Below, piece after piece: positions 37,640 to 48,090 of a stretch of 64,000 nt of DNA (positions are counted from its first letter, which is position 1; each line of letters opens with the position of its first letter). Below the pieces are notes generated by a model. The model did no database searches and was not told the DNA's origin. It worked only from the letters and a program-made list of their open reading frames with translations. The stretch is from Chlorops oryzae (Eukaryota; Arthropoda; Insecta; Diptera; Chloropidae). The position numbers and the translations under genes were made by a program. Location: assembly GCA_020466095.1 (NCBI GenBank), contig CM035807.1:15111985-15175984 (forward strand), read 5' to 3'.

Positions 37640-40210
37640 TACAGATGAGTAAATTGAGTGTGGAAGAGCCATAGAGGCAACCATGCGATAATGTATTCGC
37701 TTAATATGTTATGTGGGCCTTTTCCAATGTCAATGTCGTTTGAGGGCTAAATATGTAGAGCAGCAGCTTTCGAGCTTAATTTTTTGCCTTTTCATCCTCA
37801 ACCATTCTGATGTCATCGAAAGCGACTGTTCACATGACTGCGGCGTGATATGAAATGTGTGTTCTTTAAATAAATATCATATAAATTTAAATTTAAATAC
37901 TTATAAGTAAATATTGTTTTTCCGCTAATGCGTTTCATTTAGCACAATCCCTAAGACAATAAATCACTCAAACACCCCTTTTCTCCCGGTGTACTCGATT
38001 ACCTTCTAAAGTGTGAATATTTGTTGCATTAATAAGTACTTAGCCTGCGCTCTTAAGTGAGATTTATTCAACTTTTCTTTTCCGCTACTTGTATTCATTT
38101 TCCGATTTTCCGAGAGCCGGCTCAGCACTAATCTCGCAGCCATTGCAATAAATTCTCATTGTCGTTTGGTTTGTGAAAATTAAATCTATTCAAATGACTT
38201 GTTTGCTTCACGGTTTTACAATTAAGTCGGAAAATGCGCTTCGTCCGTTAGGAGAACTCGGCTCCGTCGTAATTCGTTTTAAAACAGACTCGTAAAATCG
38301 GAAGGGTTTATGGGGCTCTTCATGCAGGGCAGCTTAAATAATTCTTTTATTGACTGTAAGAGCTGTAAACATTTACTGGGAAGATTAAAGCTTATATTTT
38401 TAGTTTTTAATTTGTTTGAGAGACAGAAGTTTGCCATACGGCAATTTTCGGAGGAGCAAGTTCGTTGCATTTTTTTTTTTTTTTGATTCTTTATCGTTCT
38501 ACTCCCCGAAGTAATGCGAAAATAGTTCCGGGGAGGAATAAATCCTTTGTGAGAGAAGGGGTATACCATATATGGTGGTTTGGCCGGTAGGAGTTCGGCA
38601 CACCGGTTTGGCGACGTCCTTACTAATGGTCCATGATGGATTCCACACGCCCCACCCGCGCAAAAAAAAAAAATATATAGCGTGCAAATATTAAAAGTAT
38701 ACAAATATATGAAACTAGTTACAATCAAAAGCGCAGTTGATTGAATTTGATTCGATGCGTTAAGATGTGTTGAACATATTCAGGAATCGCTGCTCAAGAA
38801 TTCCTGTTCTATTCGAAACCAGGCATCATTGATAGAAATTTAACACTGCAGACAGGACTTGAGAAATGTCTTTTCCTGGTACGGTACATCACAAAAGAGT
38901 TCTAAGTAAATGTATAGGAGTGAAATATCTCTCACATTGTATTCTTTTGACCCTCTTTGGGGTCGTTGGAAGTTAATAAAGCCTGCAGTTTCTGATTCTC
39001 TTATGTACTGTATTCTAGGGCTCCACAAGAGCTACAATAACCACCGTAATGAATCATACAGACTCCTAACTCACATTTAAAGCAATAAATTTCCATGTTC
39101 ACTCAAATATGTGAACTGTTACCGCATTCGTTTGACCTTGAACTTCACAACGCCCGAACATCTCCAATGCGGATTCACATAAAATGTACGAATGCCGCCA
39201 TCAATGTCATAGCAACAGAATTTTGTTGTTGAGCTCGCAACCACCTCGAATAACAAGAGAAATTCTTGGAGGTTACAAAAACTTCAGTTGATTTTTTTTC
39301 CACTCACAATCGAAAGAAAGAACTCAACTAAAAGCACTCGGCAATGAAAGGGCAATGAAAGCTATATTTGGAATATTGTAAGGACGTTCCTCATCGTTTG
39401 ATTTTTTCAGTTTTACAACTGACAAGGATATAAAAACAAATTCACGTTTGATCCAATGAGTGTCATAAAAAACAAAGACAATTTTAAAGGTTCGTTCCCC
39501 AGAACCAAGAGAGGTCCTTTTGACAGCAAAGGCTGGCGGATTCGAAAACAAGGACGCCCTTAGAGGAATATATTTATGCCGCCTGTAAATTTGTTAGTGG
39601 CTTGATCTAGAAGTGGACAAAACATCTCAGAAAGTTGTACGAATCATATATTCCCTCAGATCATAACCGTGCCACACCCCCTGAATCACCACCATGAGGA
39701 TAATAAATACATTTGCAAAGAAATTTCAATAATTCTCCAGAAATCTATTTTTCCAGGCATATTCCTTCCTAGGCATGAAAAATTTTGTTAAACAATTTTT
39801 GCATATATTCGAATTAAAAAACTCTGAGAATCAAAGCTTTTTGAATATTCGAGAAAATACTGAAAATACTTTGGTATTGAAAGGGTTAACTCCTAGCTAA
39901 TCATATTTTAGATGCATCGGATTAGAAGTGTCGATTATCTCAACTCTGATGCAATATGGATGAGGAGAAATTCATGTCTCTGAAGGCCAAATACGCCTAC
40001 AAAGTATAGGAGATTGTGAGCAACTTACCGGATGAACACCACACAACCCCGATTACTTTGTGTTGTGGTGGTAGGCGTTCAAACTACAAAACGGCAACGA
40101 TCGGACAAAGTATACTAGGATTGTATATGAGATCGTGTTCATTACCGCCTACGAAGTGAGTTGCGGTTAATCGCTTCTTTAAGCAGCATTTTGGCCTTTT
40201 GGCCGATGGG
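37640..40210. other. Non-coding stretch
   Basis: No gene was recognised. A GC-richer patch near 38520-38660 gives overlapping minus-strand frames without known domains. Confidence 0.45.
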
Positions 40211-40212
40211 TA

Positions 40213-40656
40213 GAAAAAGAGAGAGAAAGTGAGAGGCAGAGAGAGAGACAGAGACAGAGAGAGACAGAGACAGAGAGAGACAGAGACAGAGAGAGACAGA
40301 GAGAGACAGAGAGAGACGAGAGAGAGACAGAGAGAGAGACAGAGAGAGAGACAGAGAGAGAGACAGAGAGAGAGAGACAGAGAGAGAGACAGAGAGAGAG
40401 ACAGAGAGAGAGACAGACAGAAAGACAGAGAGAGAGAGACAGAGAGAGAGAGAGAGACAGAGGGAGAGAGACAGAGGAGAGAGACAGAGAGAGAGAGACA
40501 GAGAGAGAGAGACAGAGAGAGAGACAGAGAGAGAGACAGAGGAGACAAAGAGAGACAGAGAGAGACAGAGAGAGACAGAGAGAGACAGAGAGAGACAGAG
40601 AGAGAGACAGAGAGAGAGACAGAGAGAGAGACAGAGAGAGAGACAGAGAGAGAGAC

Positions 40657-40689
<33 letters not shown>

Positions 40690-40798
40690 AGAGAGAAAGA
40701 GAAGAGACGGAGAGAGAGAGAGACACAGAGAGAGAGAGAGACACAGAGAGAGAGAGAGAGACACAGAGAGAGAGAGAGAGACAGAGAGAAAGAGGAGA
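40213..40798. repeat. (GAGAGAC)n purine microsatellite
   Basis: Nearly 590 bp of GAGAGACA-type units, all purine plus C on the plus strand. Ser/Leu-rich (minus) and Arg/Glu-rich (plus) open frames of up to 246 codons are artefacts of the repeat. Such a purine/pyrimidine-asymmetric tract could form triplex DNA. Confidence 0.95.
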
Positions 40799-40799
40799 G

Positions 40800-42704
40800 T
40801 ATCTGCTCATTTGAGTCTCGAGACCACCGTAAGTGAAACTCTCGCAATACCTCAAGATTCGCAAAAGTAACGTTGACCCCATGCACTGCGAGGCTCTCTT
40901 TTGTCAAGCAAGATCCTTAACAGAGTCCTTGACTGAATGTAACATAACTTTACTTTACTTGATAATTTGTTTCCTATATTCTTAAGTTCAGTTTTCAGTA
41001 ATCATTCCCATAAAAATTAGACGAGAACTGATCGAACCAACTGATTCCTTAAGTCAACCAACCCCTTGGTCTCTAATTCAACGTTAAACATAAATTAATT
41101 AAAATAAGTAAACCTCATTTTCTAGCATACTTTTTCAACTTTATGGCATTCCATTCTTTAGCCTATGGACGTCGTTTGATTGAGTTAGTTATTCAAGCCT
41201 TCTATATAAAAAATCTTCCTCACGAATAGCACACGTACACTAATCTCATTTGCGTACCCAGCCTATAATTAAGTTCGTTTGTTTGGAAAAGTTTAACCCT
41301 CAAACCTTGTCTTCTGTACATTGCTATTCTGCAAGGCTGAATCTGAGTGAGTGACGCTGTGGTTGCTCAAAAAGGTCAATAATGCGACAAAAATAAATGC
41401 AGAAAACTAAACAAACAAAAAAAAACTTACTTCTTGGCATTGAACTGGCTTAAGTATCCAATCAGTTGGATGATAAATAGGCATTATCACAGCAGAAGTG
41501 CTTAATTTTTCCCCCTTTTTTTGGCCTTTAAACTTTCGAAGCTATATTTTTCGTATTTAGTCACGCTCTTCGGGCTCTGCACTTTTCGATTTATTCCCTT
41601 TTAAGTGATTTCCTAGCGTGTCACCGACTGCACTTTTACCGCTTAATAAAGCTAAATTCCGGGCGTGTACGTCAACTACAAATATCACTCGACCTTTATT
41701 TGGTTTTATTTTTTTTCTTCAGCTTTTTTGTCTATATTTTGTGCTTTTGCTGTTCTTGCAAAGCGGCAGCAGTAGGGGGTTAGCTCGTTTGAAGTCCCCC
41801 AAAGCTGCTTGACAATCGGTGCCTATGTTTTTATTATTTTTTTCTTTATTTATTTTTTATTTTTTATTTTCACTTGCGAAATGTAATGAATGATGGGTGG
41901 TGCTCTTGAACTAAATCGTATCTTTTGATTCAATTTAGATTATTCGATTTTTCGAGAATATTTTCGCACGCACTACATTTGCCGTGGGAATTGAATTTTT
42001 TGTTATTTTTCCGAATCGAAGCAAGCAACCAACCGCCGCACCTGCCAACGTTGAAAACTCACGAAAAACTGCTCTGGCGAAATGAGAGTTTGCGCTTGGA
42101 AAGCTGCTGGCGTTGGCCACATGTTCATATGGCTGTCAACGTTCCATTACATGCACTGTAGGCCATGTTTATACCGTATTGGAATGATTTTTTTTTTATC
42201 GTGTAATTGCATTGAATCGACCACTGTAACATTGCACATGCGCTTTAAATGTTTTGTTTTTCCATTTTTCTCTTTTTTTTTTCTTCTTAACAATGCGGCG
42301 TTTCTCGAAAAATAGTTTTGTGGTGAATGACTACGATGGGGAGTAATGGAAACTGTTGGAAAATAAAAGAGTTGTTAAAAAGGCTAACCACTAGTTTTAA
42401 AGCATTATCCCTTGAACACTGAATGGCAAATTTGAAAATGGCATGCAATAAGATAACGGAAAATCTAAAGGAAGTTAAAAGAAAGAGCGGTTCGTTTGGC
42501 AATATATTTAAAGATTTTTTTTAAATAAAGGAAAAAGGAATAGTACATTTCTAACTGAAATCAATGCGAAAGTGAAAAACGAAAGGAAAAGGTATGTTTA
42601 GGACCGCATTGGGACCCGAATTCATGATCTAACAAGAGTAACCGCACTATATCTAAACATCTAATAAGTACATGGCATGAGTGTAAATAATTTATACACA
42701 TGCA
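40800..42704. other. Non-coding stretch around the distal aralar1 exon
   Basis: No full gene. It contains the proposed alternative first exon at 41431..41484; the sequence to its right (41485-41900) would be its 5' UTR and promoter. I could not fix a TATA box or start site. Confidence 0.4.
41431..41484 (-). CDS. aralar1: Candidate distal alternative first coding exon of aralar1
   Basis: On the minus strand, GATAATG opens an 18-codon frame, MPIYHPTDWILKPVQCQE, that runs into a strong donor, GAA|GTAAGTTT, in phase 0. The next minus-strand exon downstream that I can recognise is aralar1 exon 2 (24067), which also starts in phase 0 with GGAGTTTCG. Joining them would replace the tiny MPM exon by an 18-residue N-terminus ahead of the EF-hand domain. 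That implies a 17-kb first intron, which would account for the otherwise gene-free 24-41 kb. The link to aralar1 is inference; the exon could be chance or belong to an unseen gene. Confidence 0.45.
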
Positions 42705-42708
42705 TACA

Positions 42709-42939
42709 AGTAACAAAACCTTTTTTGTTATTAATAAATTCGTTTTTATTGAACAATAATAAGGTTTTTATTTACAAGTTTTTTTGTTTAAAGAAAACTT
42801 AATAATAATTTTTATAAAAATATTTCTAAGCTTATCAATTTATTTTCTTTCATTTTTCATTCCCAATGTCACTTTGATCAATTTGACAAAGTGAAAGAAA
42901 ATAAATTAGAAAAAAGAAAATGTGTGTTGCTATGTTACT
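42709..42939 (-). repeat. 3' LTR of the gypsy element
   Basis: 231 bp with 6-bp terminal inverted repeats AGTAAC/GTTACT. It contains a 16-bp perfect inverted repeat (AATTTATTTTCTTTCA at 42837 and its complement ending 42907) enclosing a second CACTTTG/CAAAGTG pair. It looks identical to the 5' copy. Confidence 0.96.
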
Positions 42940-42950
42940 CCTCCCACCCC
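42940..42950 (-). other. Polypurine tract
   Basis: GGGGTGGGAGG on the minus strand abuts the 3' LTR, the expected plus-strand priming site for reverse transcription. Confidence 0.85.
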
Positions 42951-43031
42951 AAAATAGTGCAATGTCCTCATTGCGTATCTGGTGAGTTTAGGACATTCTT
43001 ACTTTAAAGTGTGCAGTGTTACAATAGATAT

Positions 43032-46000
43032 TTACAATTCATTGATAGAATAATTATTTTTCTTTTTCCTTTTAAAATGATTCTTATATTTTCGTACATT
43101 TCTGGTTTTAAACTTTACTACAAAGTGTTCCTTATCATCTTCTGCTTTGACCAATTTTACTTCTTTAAAGGGATTTTGATTTTTATTGAGACGTTTTCTG
43201 ACGTTTTCTGCATTTACGTAATTTGTATCAATCTGATTTTCGTTTCGTGCTTTATTTGAATTACGTATTCGATTTTCTTTAATCAATTGTGGATTAAATT
43301 TCGGTGGTAATTGATTAAAAAAAGTATTGTATGGAGTTTCGCCTGTTGTGGAATGTACTATATTGTGGTTATAAGTGAACAATGTTTGCTCAATTTGAAA
43401 ATATTGAAGTTCTTTGTTGCCTGATGTGTTTATTATTCGTAATTTTTCATTGAGAGTTTTGTGTAAACGCTCTATATCTGATATTCCAGTTTTTCCTGTT
43501 GTAACTTCGATTTTTATGTCTAATTGGGTACACCAATCTTTTATGTTAACGTTGTTAATACCTTGATCTTGATCTATCTTTAAGATTTTTGGTGGGCCCA
43601 TTGTATTAAAAATTTTGAGTAATGCTTTTTTTGTTTCTAACCAATTTAATGCATTTACTTTTTCTACAGTAGCGAATTTAGAATAAATATCAATACATGT
43701 CAAAAAATAAGATTTTTCCCATTCCCAAAAATCAATGACAAATTTTTCTCTTCTTTCATAAACGGGAGGGGTGATTTTGAAAGGGATTTTGTGCGTAATG
43801 TGATCATATTTGCAACGATTACACAATTCACATTCGTTAATGATCTTGGTGATTTCTTTTAAATAATTAGGATAGTAATATTTTTTTTTTAAACAGCTCG
43901 CTACTTTTTCTATGCCTTGGTGCAATCCTTCTAGATGGGTTTCGATCACTTTTGTTTTAAAATCAGGGTAATTAAAGATATTTTGAAGTTCGATAGTAGC
44001 TCGTAGTATTTTATTTCGTCTATTGTTAACTAACGTTTTGTAAATATTCTGAAATTCTAAAAAATCTTTATTATTTGGCATGAAGATCGTTACTTGATGG
44101 TTTAGGAGATATGATTTAATTATTTCTTTTATCTTTTCTTTTGTAAGTTCTGTATAATATATTGTAGTTATGTTGTTTTTAAAAATTTTTTCAGTATGGA
44201 CGCTGTCTTGGGTACTCTTAATTAATTTCAACTGATTTTTATAAATATTGAGAGGTCTCTCAGAGATTGGAATAAAATTTTCGTTGTCTTCATCTGCTGA
44301 GTGAATAGTAGCAACATTTGAAATTGCCTCACCCAAGTTGCATTTTTGAACGCAGTTTCGTGATAAAGCGTCAGCTACATGATTTTCTTTGCCTGGAATA
44401 TATTTTATATCGAAATCAAATTCATTTAATCGTAGTTTCCATCTCTGTAATTTGGAGTTGGGTTCTTTTAAATTATGAAGCCATTGAAGTGGTCGATGAT
44501 CGCTATTGATAATGAATTTCCTACCATATAAATAAGGTCTAAAATATTTTGTAGCCCAAACTAAAGCGAGTAGTTCTTTTTCTGTTGTAGAGTAATGTAA
44601 TTCATGTTCGTTAAGTGTGCGACTGGCAAAGCAGATGGGACGTCCTTGTTGGCTTAGGACTGCCCCAAGTGCTACATTAGAAGCATCTGTTGTTAAAGTA
44701 AATAGTTTTTCATAGTCTGGATAGGCTAATATAGGATCTTTGGTTATTAAAAGCTTTATGGTGTCTACTGCGTTTTTATATTCGTCATTAGATATATCAA
44801 TTTTATTGCCTTTTTTAAGACAATATGTTAGTGGTTTTGTTATTTTTGAAAAGTTTTTTATGAATTTCCTATAAAATCCGGCTAAACCAAGGAACTGTTT
44901 TATCTCTTTTTCTGTTTTAGGAATTGGATATTTTAAGATAGCTTCAACTTTATTAGGGTTAGGTTTTATTCCTTTTGGAGTAATGATGTGTCCTAGAAAT
45001 TCAGTTTCTTTTTTTAGGAATTCGCTTTTACTTATTTGAATTTTAAGATTAGCTTTGCTAAGTCTGTTAAATACTCTTTCAAGGGATTCAATATGTTCCT
45101 GCAAAGAAGTACTAAAAACGATTATATCGTCTAAATATACAAGGCAGTCTTTTCCAACAAGTCCATCCAAGATCGTATTCATCAACCGTTGGAAAGTGGA
45201 TGGGGCGTTTTTGAGACCAAATGGCATCCTCAAAAACTCATAATGTCCATTTTGTGTGGAAAAAGCTGTCTTTATTCTATCTTTTGGGTCTGTTTCTATT
45301 TGATGGAAGCCTTGCGCTAGATCGATGGTACTGAAGTATATACACCGACCAAGCTTATCAAGAATTTCATCTATAATTGGAATAGGTAATTTGTCGTTTA
45401 TAGTAATATCGTTTAACTTACGATAGTCTACAACAATTCGCCATTTTTGGGTTCCTGAGGAATCCAATTTCTTGGGAACGACCCATATAGGAGCAGAGTA
45501 TGGTGATGTACTATGGCAAATTATACCTTGATCTAACATTGATTTAATTTGTTTGTTAACTTCGGCTTTATGGACTTCGGGGTATCTGTATGATTTGACA
45601 TATATAGGATCCTCATGAATAGTTTTTATCTGGTGTTTTATACTATTTGTAAATGTTAAGGTATCCCCTTCTTTATAGAATATATTTCTGTATTTAGATA
45701 ATAATTTCTTAATTTGAGATGATTCTTCTTTATTTAAATGATCTAGTCTAAATTTGGTTTCCTCAATACTACTTACTAAATTTAATTTTTTTTGTATTGG
45801 GTGATTTTTTAAATTATTCAAAAATTTGTATTTAATACCATTTAAAATTATATTTTCATCTTTTATATCTATTTTAGCGCCAAGTAGCTTGAGTATATCG
45901 CATCCTAGTAACCCATCATGTGTTTTTGAAAAGTCATGAACGTAAAACTTGAGTGTGCGTTTTGAATTGTAGCTAAAAATTTCTATTACATCTTGTAATA

Positions 46001-46172
46001 TAATCTCTCCTGTTATTGTTGATAATTTAATTGGTCTTGTATGGGAACTTTCTTTTTTTAGTATGTTGGGTCTAATAAGACTCACTGATGACCCTGTATC
46101 TACTAGAAATTTTACTGGTTGGTTGGCAATCTTTAATTCAATTTCAGGTAAGGTTCCGAGGCAACTAAGTGA
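43032..46172 (-). CDS. pol: Retrotransposon Pol polyprotein (protease, RT, RNase H, integrase)
   Basis: The frame stays open for 1046 codons from the predicted frameshift site. In order it shows an aspartic protease motif DTGSS near residue 25, and reverse transcriptase with DYRKLN, TIDLAQGFHQ, MPFGLKNAPSTFQ and the YLDD catalytic motif near 345. RNase H follows (TDASNVALGAVLSQ near 490), then an HHCC zinc-binding region ending CELCNRC, and an integrase core with Asp in KFVIDFWEW or CIDIYSKF, Asp in KIDQDQGIN and Glu in DIERLHKTL. All key catalytic residues are present, so the element may be active. It carries no chromodomain and no env follows; the stop is about 80 bp before the polypurine tract. 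Translation presumably depends on -1 frameshifting from gag. Confidence 0.95.
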   Translation of the reverse strand, partial: SLSCLGTLPEIELKIANQPVKFLVDTGSSVSLIRPNILKKESSHTRPIKLSTITGEIILQDVIEIFSYNSKRTLKFYVHDFSKTHDGLLGCDILKLLGAKIDIKDENIILNGIKYKFLNNLKNHPIQKKLNLVSSIEETKFRLDHLNKEESSQIKKLLSKYRNIFYKEGDTLTFTNSIKHQIKTIHEDPIYVKSYRYPEVHKAEVNKQIKSMLDQGIICHSTSPYSAPIWVVPKKLDSSGTQKWRIVVDYRKLNDITINDKLPIPIIDEILDKLGRCIYFSTIDLAQGFHQIETDPKDRIKTAFSTQNGHYEFLRMPFGLKNAPSTFQRLMNTILDGLVGKDCLVYLDDIIVFSTSLQEHIESLERVFNRLSKANLKIQISKSEFLKKETEFLGHIITPKGIKPNPNKVEAILKYPIPKTEKEIKQFLGLAGFYRKFIKNFSKITKPLTYCLKKGNKIDISNDEYKNAVDTIKLLITKDPILAYPDYEKLFTLTTDASNVALGAVLSQQGRPICFASRTLNEHELHYSTTEKELLALVWATKYFRPYLYGRKFIINSDHRPLQWLHNLKEPNSKLQRWKLRLNEFDFDIKYIPGKENHVADALSRNCVQKCNLGEAISNVATIHSADEDNENFIPISERPLNIYKNQLKLIKSTQDSVHTEKIFKNNITTIYYTELTKEKIKEIIKSYLLNHQVTIFMPNNKDFLEFQNIYKTLVNNRRNKILRATIELQNIFNYPDFKTKVIETHLEGLHQGIEKVASCLKKKYYYPNYLKEITKIINECELCNRCKYDHITHKIPFKITPPVYERREKFVIDFWEWEKSYFLTCIDIYSKFATVEKVNALNWLETKKALLKIFNTMGPPKILKIDQDQGINNVNIKDWCTQLDIKIEVTTGKTGISDIERLHKTLNEKLRIINTSGNKELQYFQIEQTLFTYNHNIVHSTTGETPYNTFFNQLPPKFNPQLIKENRIRNSNKARNENQIDTNYVNAENVRKRLNKNQNPFKEVKLVKAEDDKEHFVVKFKTRNVRKYKNHFKRKKKNNYSINEL

Positions 46173-47134
46173 AAATTTTCAGTATCTTGGTCCATTGGTT
46201 CTGGGGGTCCGAAACGTCTTATCCGAGATTGATTTGAATTATGCCTTTGAAAGTTTAGTGGTGGTTGAGGTAATGAATGTTGTGGGTAATTGTAATTTTG
46301 GGTAGATCCTGAATTAGGTAAAATGTTTTGTGGTGTATAAGATGGTCGTAAATTATTTTGAAATGTCATTTGATTCTTTCTATAGTTGTTCCTCTTTAAT
46401 GGTTTTGCGTCATATACGTCATTTTCTTTCAAAATTTTTATTGCGGAGTTAATATCCGTTGCTAGGTTAGCATTAATCAAAGCAGTAAGATGGTAAGGTA
46501 ATTCTCTTTTAAGTGTTCTAATACTAATTTGTTGTAATTCGTTACTTAAAAATGACTGTGTAGATAAATCGGCTTTGCTTAATTTTATGTTATCCTTAAT
46601 TTTGCAAATTTCGGTGTTAATTTCTTCGCAGAGTGTTTTTACGTTACCTTTAAATTTTATGTTGTTGATTGACAGAATAAGAGTTGTAATTGGTGTATGG
46701 TCAGCAAATTCATCAATTAACAGTCCTTTGAGTGTTGGCCAATCTTTCGGTTGTTCTTTCCTTATAACGTCTAGGGCTGCGTCGCGAAGAGTACTTGTTA
46801 TACATTGAAAATAAAATGGTTTTTCCTCGTTAGCGAGTGAAGTGAAATCAGGAACTATGGTGTCTATGTTGTCGATAAATAAAGCCAGATAGTTTCTATT
46901 GCCATTGAATGGTAAAATCAGTTTGATAGTTTGCAAAAACATTTCTCTTTTCTCCTTGGCCAGCATGGTATCGGTGTTTATTTCCAGGATTTTCAATTTC
47001 TGACAAATAACGTCCAGTTGATCACTGTTCATAAATATTCGAAACGATCCACTTTGCACCAGCTTTATTTGGAAGAATTTCGGAGTAAACGTTTGAAGTT
47101 GTTGCAGGATTTTAATTCCTCTTATAAGTCGCAA
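46133..47134 (-). CDS. gag: Retrotransposon Gag protein
   Basis: A 333-codon frame follows the primer-binding site after a leader of about 120 nt. The first ATG at 47134 gives a hydrophobic/basic start; an internal ATG at about codon 35 (MNSDQLDVICQKL) may be the true start. The middle resembles a gypsy-type capsid (LPFNGNRNYLALFIDNID). The C-terminal part is rich in Asn, Gln and Pro and lacks a CCHC zinc knuckle. The frame ends 14 codons after a slippery heptamer. Confidence 0.88.
   Translation of the reverse strand: MRLIRGIKILQQLQTFTPKFFQIKLVQSGSFRIFMNSDQLDVICQKLKILEINTDTMLAKEKREMFLQTIKLILPFNGNRNYLALFIDNIDTIVPDFTSLANEEKPFYFQCITSTLRDAALDVIRKEQPKDWPTLKGLLIDEFADHTPITTLILSINNIKFKGNVKTLCEEINTEICKIKDNIKLSKADLSTQSFLSNELQQISIRTLKRELPYHLTALINANLATDINSAIKILKENDVYDAKPLKRNNYRKNQMTFQNNLRPSYTPQNILPNSGSTQNYNYPQHSLPQPPLNFQRHNSNQSRIRRFGPPEPMDQDTENFHLVASEPYLKLN
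46172..46178 (-). promoter_or_regulatory. -1 ribosomal frameshift heptamer (gag-pol)
   Basis: In the gag frame the minus strand reads A AAT TTT, a perfect X XXY YYZ slippery heptamer. Slipping back by one nucleotide enters the pol frame, which is open from here through the protease. No stem-loop or pseudoknot downstream was verified. Confidence 0.7.
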
Positions 47135-47255
47135 TACGCAGAAATCCTTTTGTTAGACTCCTGGAATCACAACTCTTGAATCCGATTCAAAAGATATCTT
47201 TGTCCTTGTTTGAATGTAGGCTCGTTTAAAGGATAATGTTCTTTTATCCTGAAGG

Positions 47256-47268
47256 ACCGACTGCGCCA
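47256..47268 (-). other. Primer-binding site (tRNA-Ser type)
   Basis: TGGCGCAGTCGGT follows the 5' LTR with its first T shared with the LTR end. It complements the CGACTGCGCCA 3' end known for insect tRNA-Ser. Confidence 0.85.
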
Positions 47269-47498
47269 GTAACAAAACCTTTTTTGTTATTAATAAATTC
47301 GTTTTTATTGAACAATAATAAGGTTTTTATTTACAAGTTTTTTTGTTTAAAGAAAACTTAATAATAATTTTTATAAAAATATTTCTAAGCTTATCAATTT
47401 ATTTTCTTTCATTTTTCATTCCCAATGTCACTTTGATCAATTTGACAAAGTGAAAGAAAATAAATTAGAAAAAAGAAAATGTGTGTTGCTATGTTACT
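47268..47498 (-). repeat. 5' LTR of the gypsy element
   Basis: 231 bp, apparently identical to the 3' copy at 42709. It should hold promoter and polyadenylation signals, including AATAAATT within the hairpin-forming region. Confidence 0.96.
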
Positions 47499-47699
47499 TA
47501 CATAGATATATATATTTGTTAGATGTACAGGTTAAGGGTTAAGTCGTCCTGGGTACCGATTAAACTTGTTTCTTTGGCACATTTTGAGCCCTTCCTAGGC
47601 TCAACTTAAAATATTTAATGGGGCTTCGGAAAGTTCCCAAATCGAATATTTGCATTATTTCTGACAGCTTGTTAAAATTCAGATAAAAGGTATCTTATT

Positions 47700-48090
47700 T
47701 TAGTACTTTTTCGCGTACAAAAATGTTATATGGTCACCCCTTTTTCTTTCACAGAAAAGCTATCCAAGTAATATAATGATTTTCAAGGGGCAATTAAATA
47801 AATTCGTTATAAACAAAAGTCGATTTAGGACGGTCAAAACAAATTTGAAAAAATTTTACTCTATGGACTTATCTGGGGACTACCCTCAAATAAATAAACC
47901 AGACGCCCAGTGGCGTGTTCAGAGAAAGAGTGGTTTGATAGTGCTTATATTTTCCCATGTGGTATATTGAACAATTATAAGACATTAACCCAAAAAAATT
48001 TTGGGGGACTAGAAGAAGTTAAGACAGTTGTGGACCAAAACCCAAAAAATCCGAAAAATACATGGCGTCCGATTTCGATGAAAATTTATA
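47700..48090 (+). repeat. Dispersed repeat, copy 1
   Basis: Segments such as GGTATATTGAACAATTATAAGACAT, then GGGGGACTA, GACCAAAAACCCAAAA-like and TGAAAATTTATAT, recur in the same order on the minus strand at 57690..57905. A CCAGTGGCGTGTTCAGAG-like word occurs in both. Class unknown; non-coding. Confidence 0.65.

Larger units (their letters stand above)
42709..47498 (-). mobile_element. Complete Ty3/gypsy LTR retrotransposon
   Basis: A 4790-bp element on the minus strand, bounded by two 231-bp LTRs that look identical base for base and begin/end AGTAAC...GTTACT. A 4-bp target duplication TACA flanks it (42705-42708 and 47499-47502). It has a primer-binding site matching tRNA-Ser, gag, pol in the -1 frame and a polypurine tract, but no env frame. 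Identical LTRs and open frames point to recent insertion. The order protease-RT-RNase H-integrase puts it in Ty3/gypsy. The tRNA-Ser primer and gag without a zinc knuckle recall the 17.6/297-type insect elements; that subgroup is my inference. Confidence 0.96.

Noticed and set aside
40084..40907. Open frames of 213-246 codons rich in Ser/Leu (minus) or Arg/Glu (plus)
   Set aside because: They are translations of the (GAGAGAC)n tract; all frames stay open for compositional reasons.
42955..43031. Possible env gene after gypsy pol
   Set aside because: Only about 80 bp separate the pol stop from the polypurine tract, so there is no room for env.
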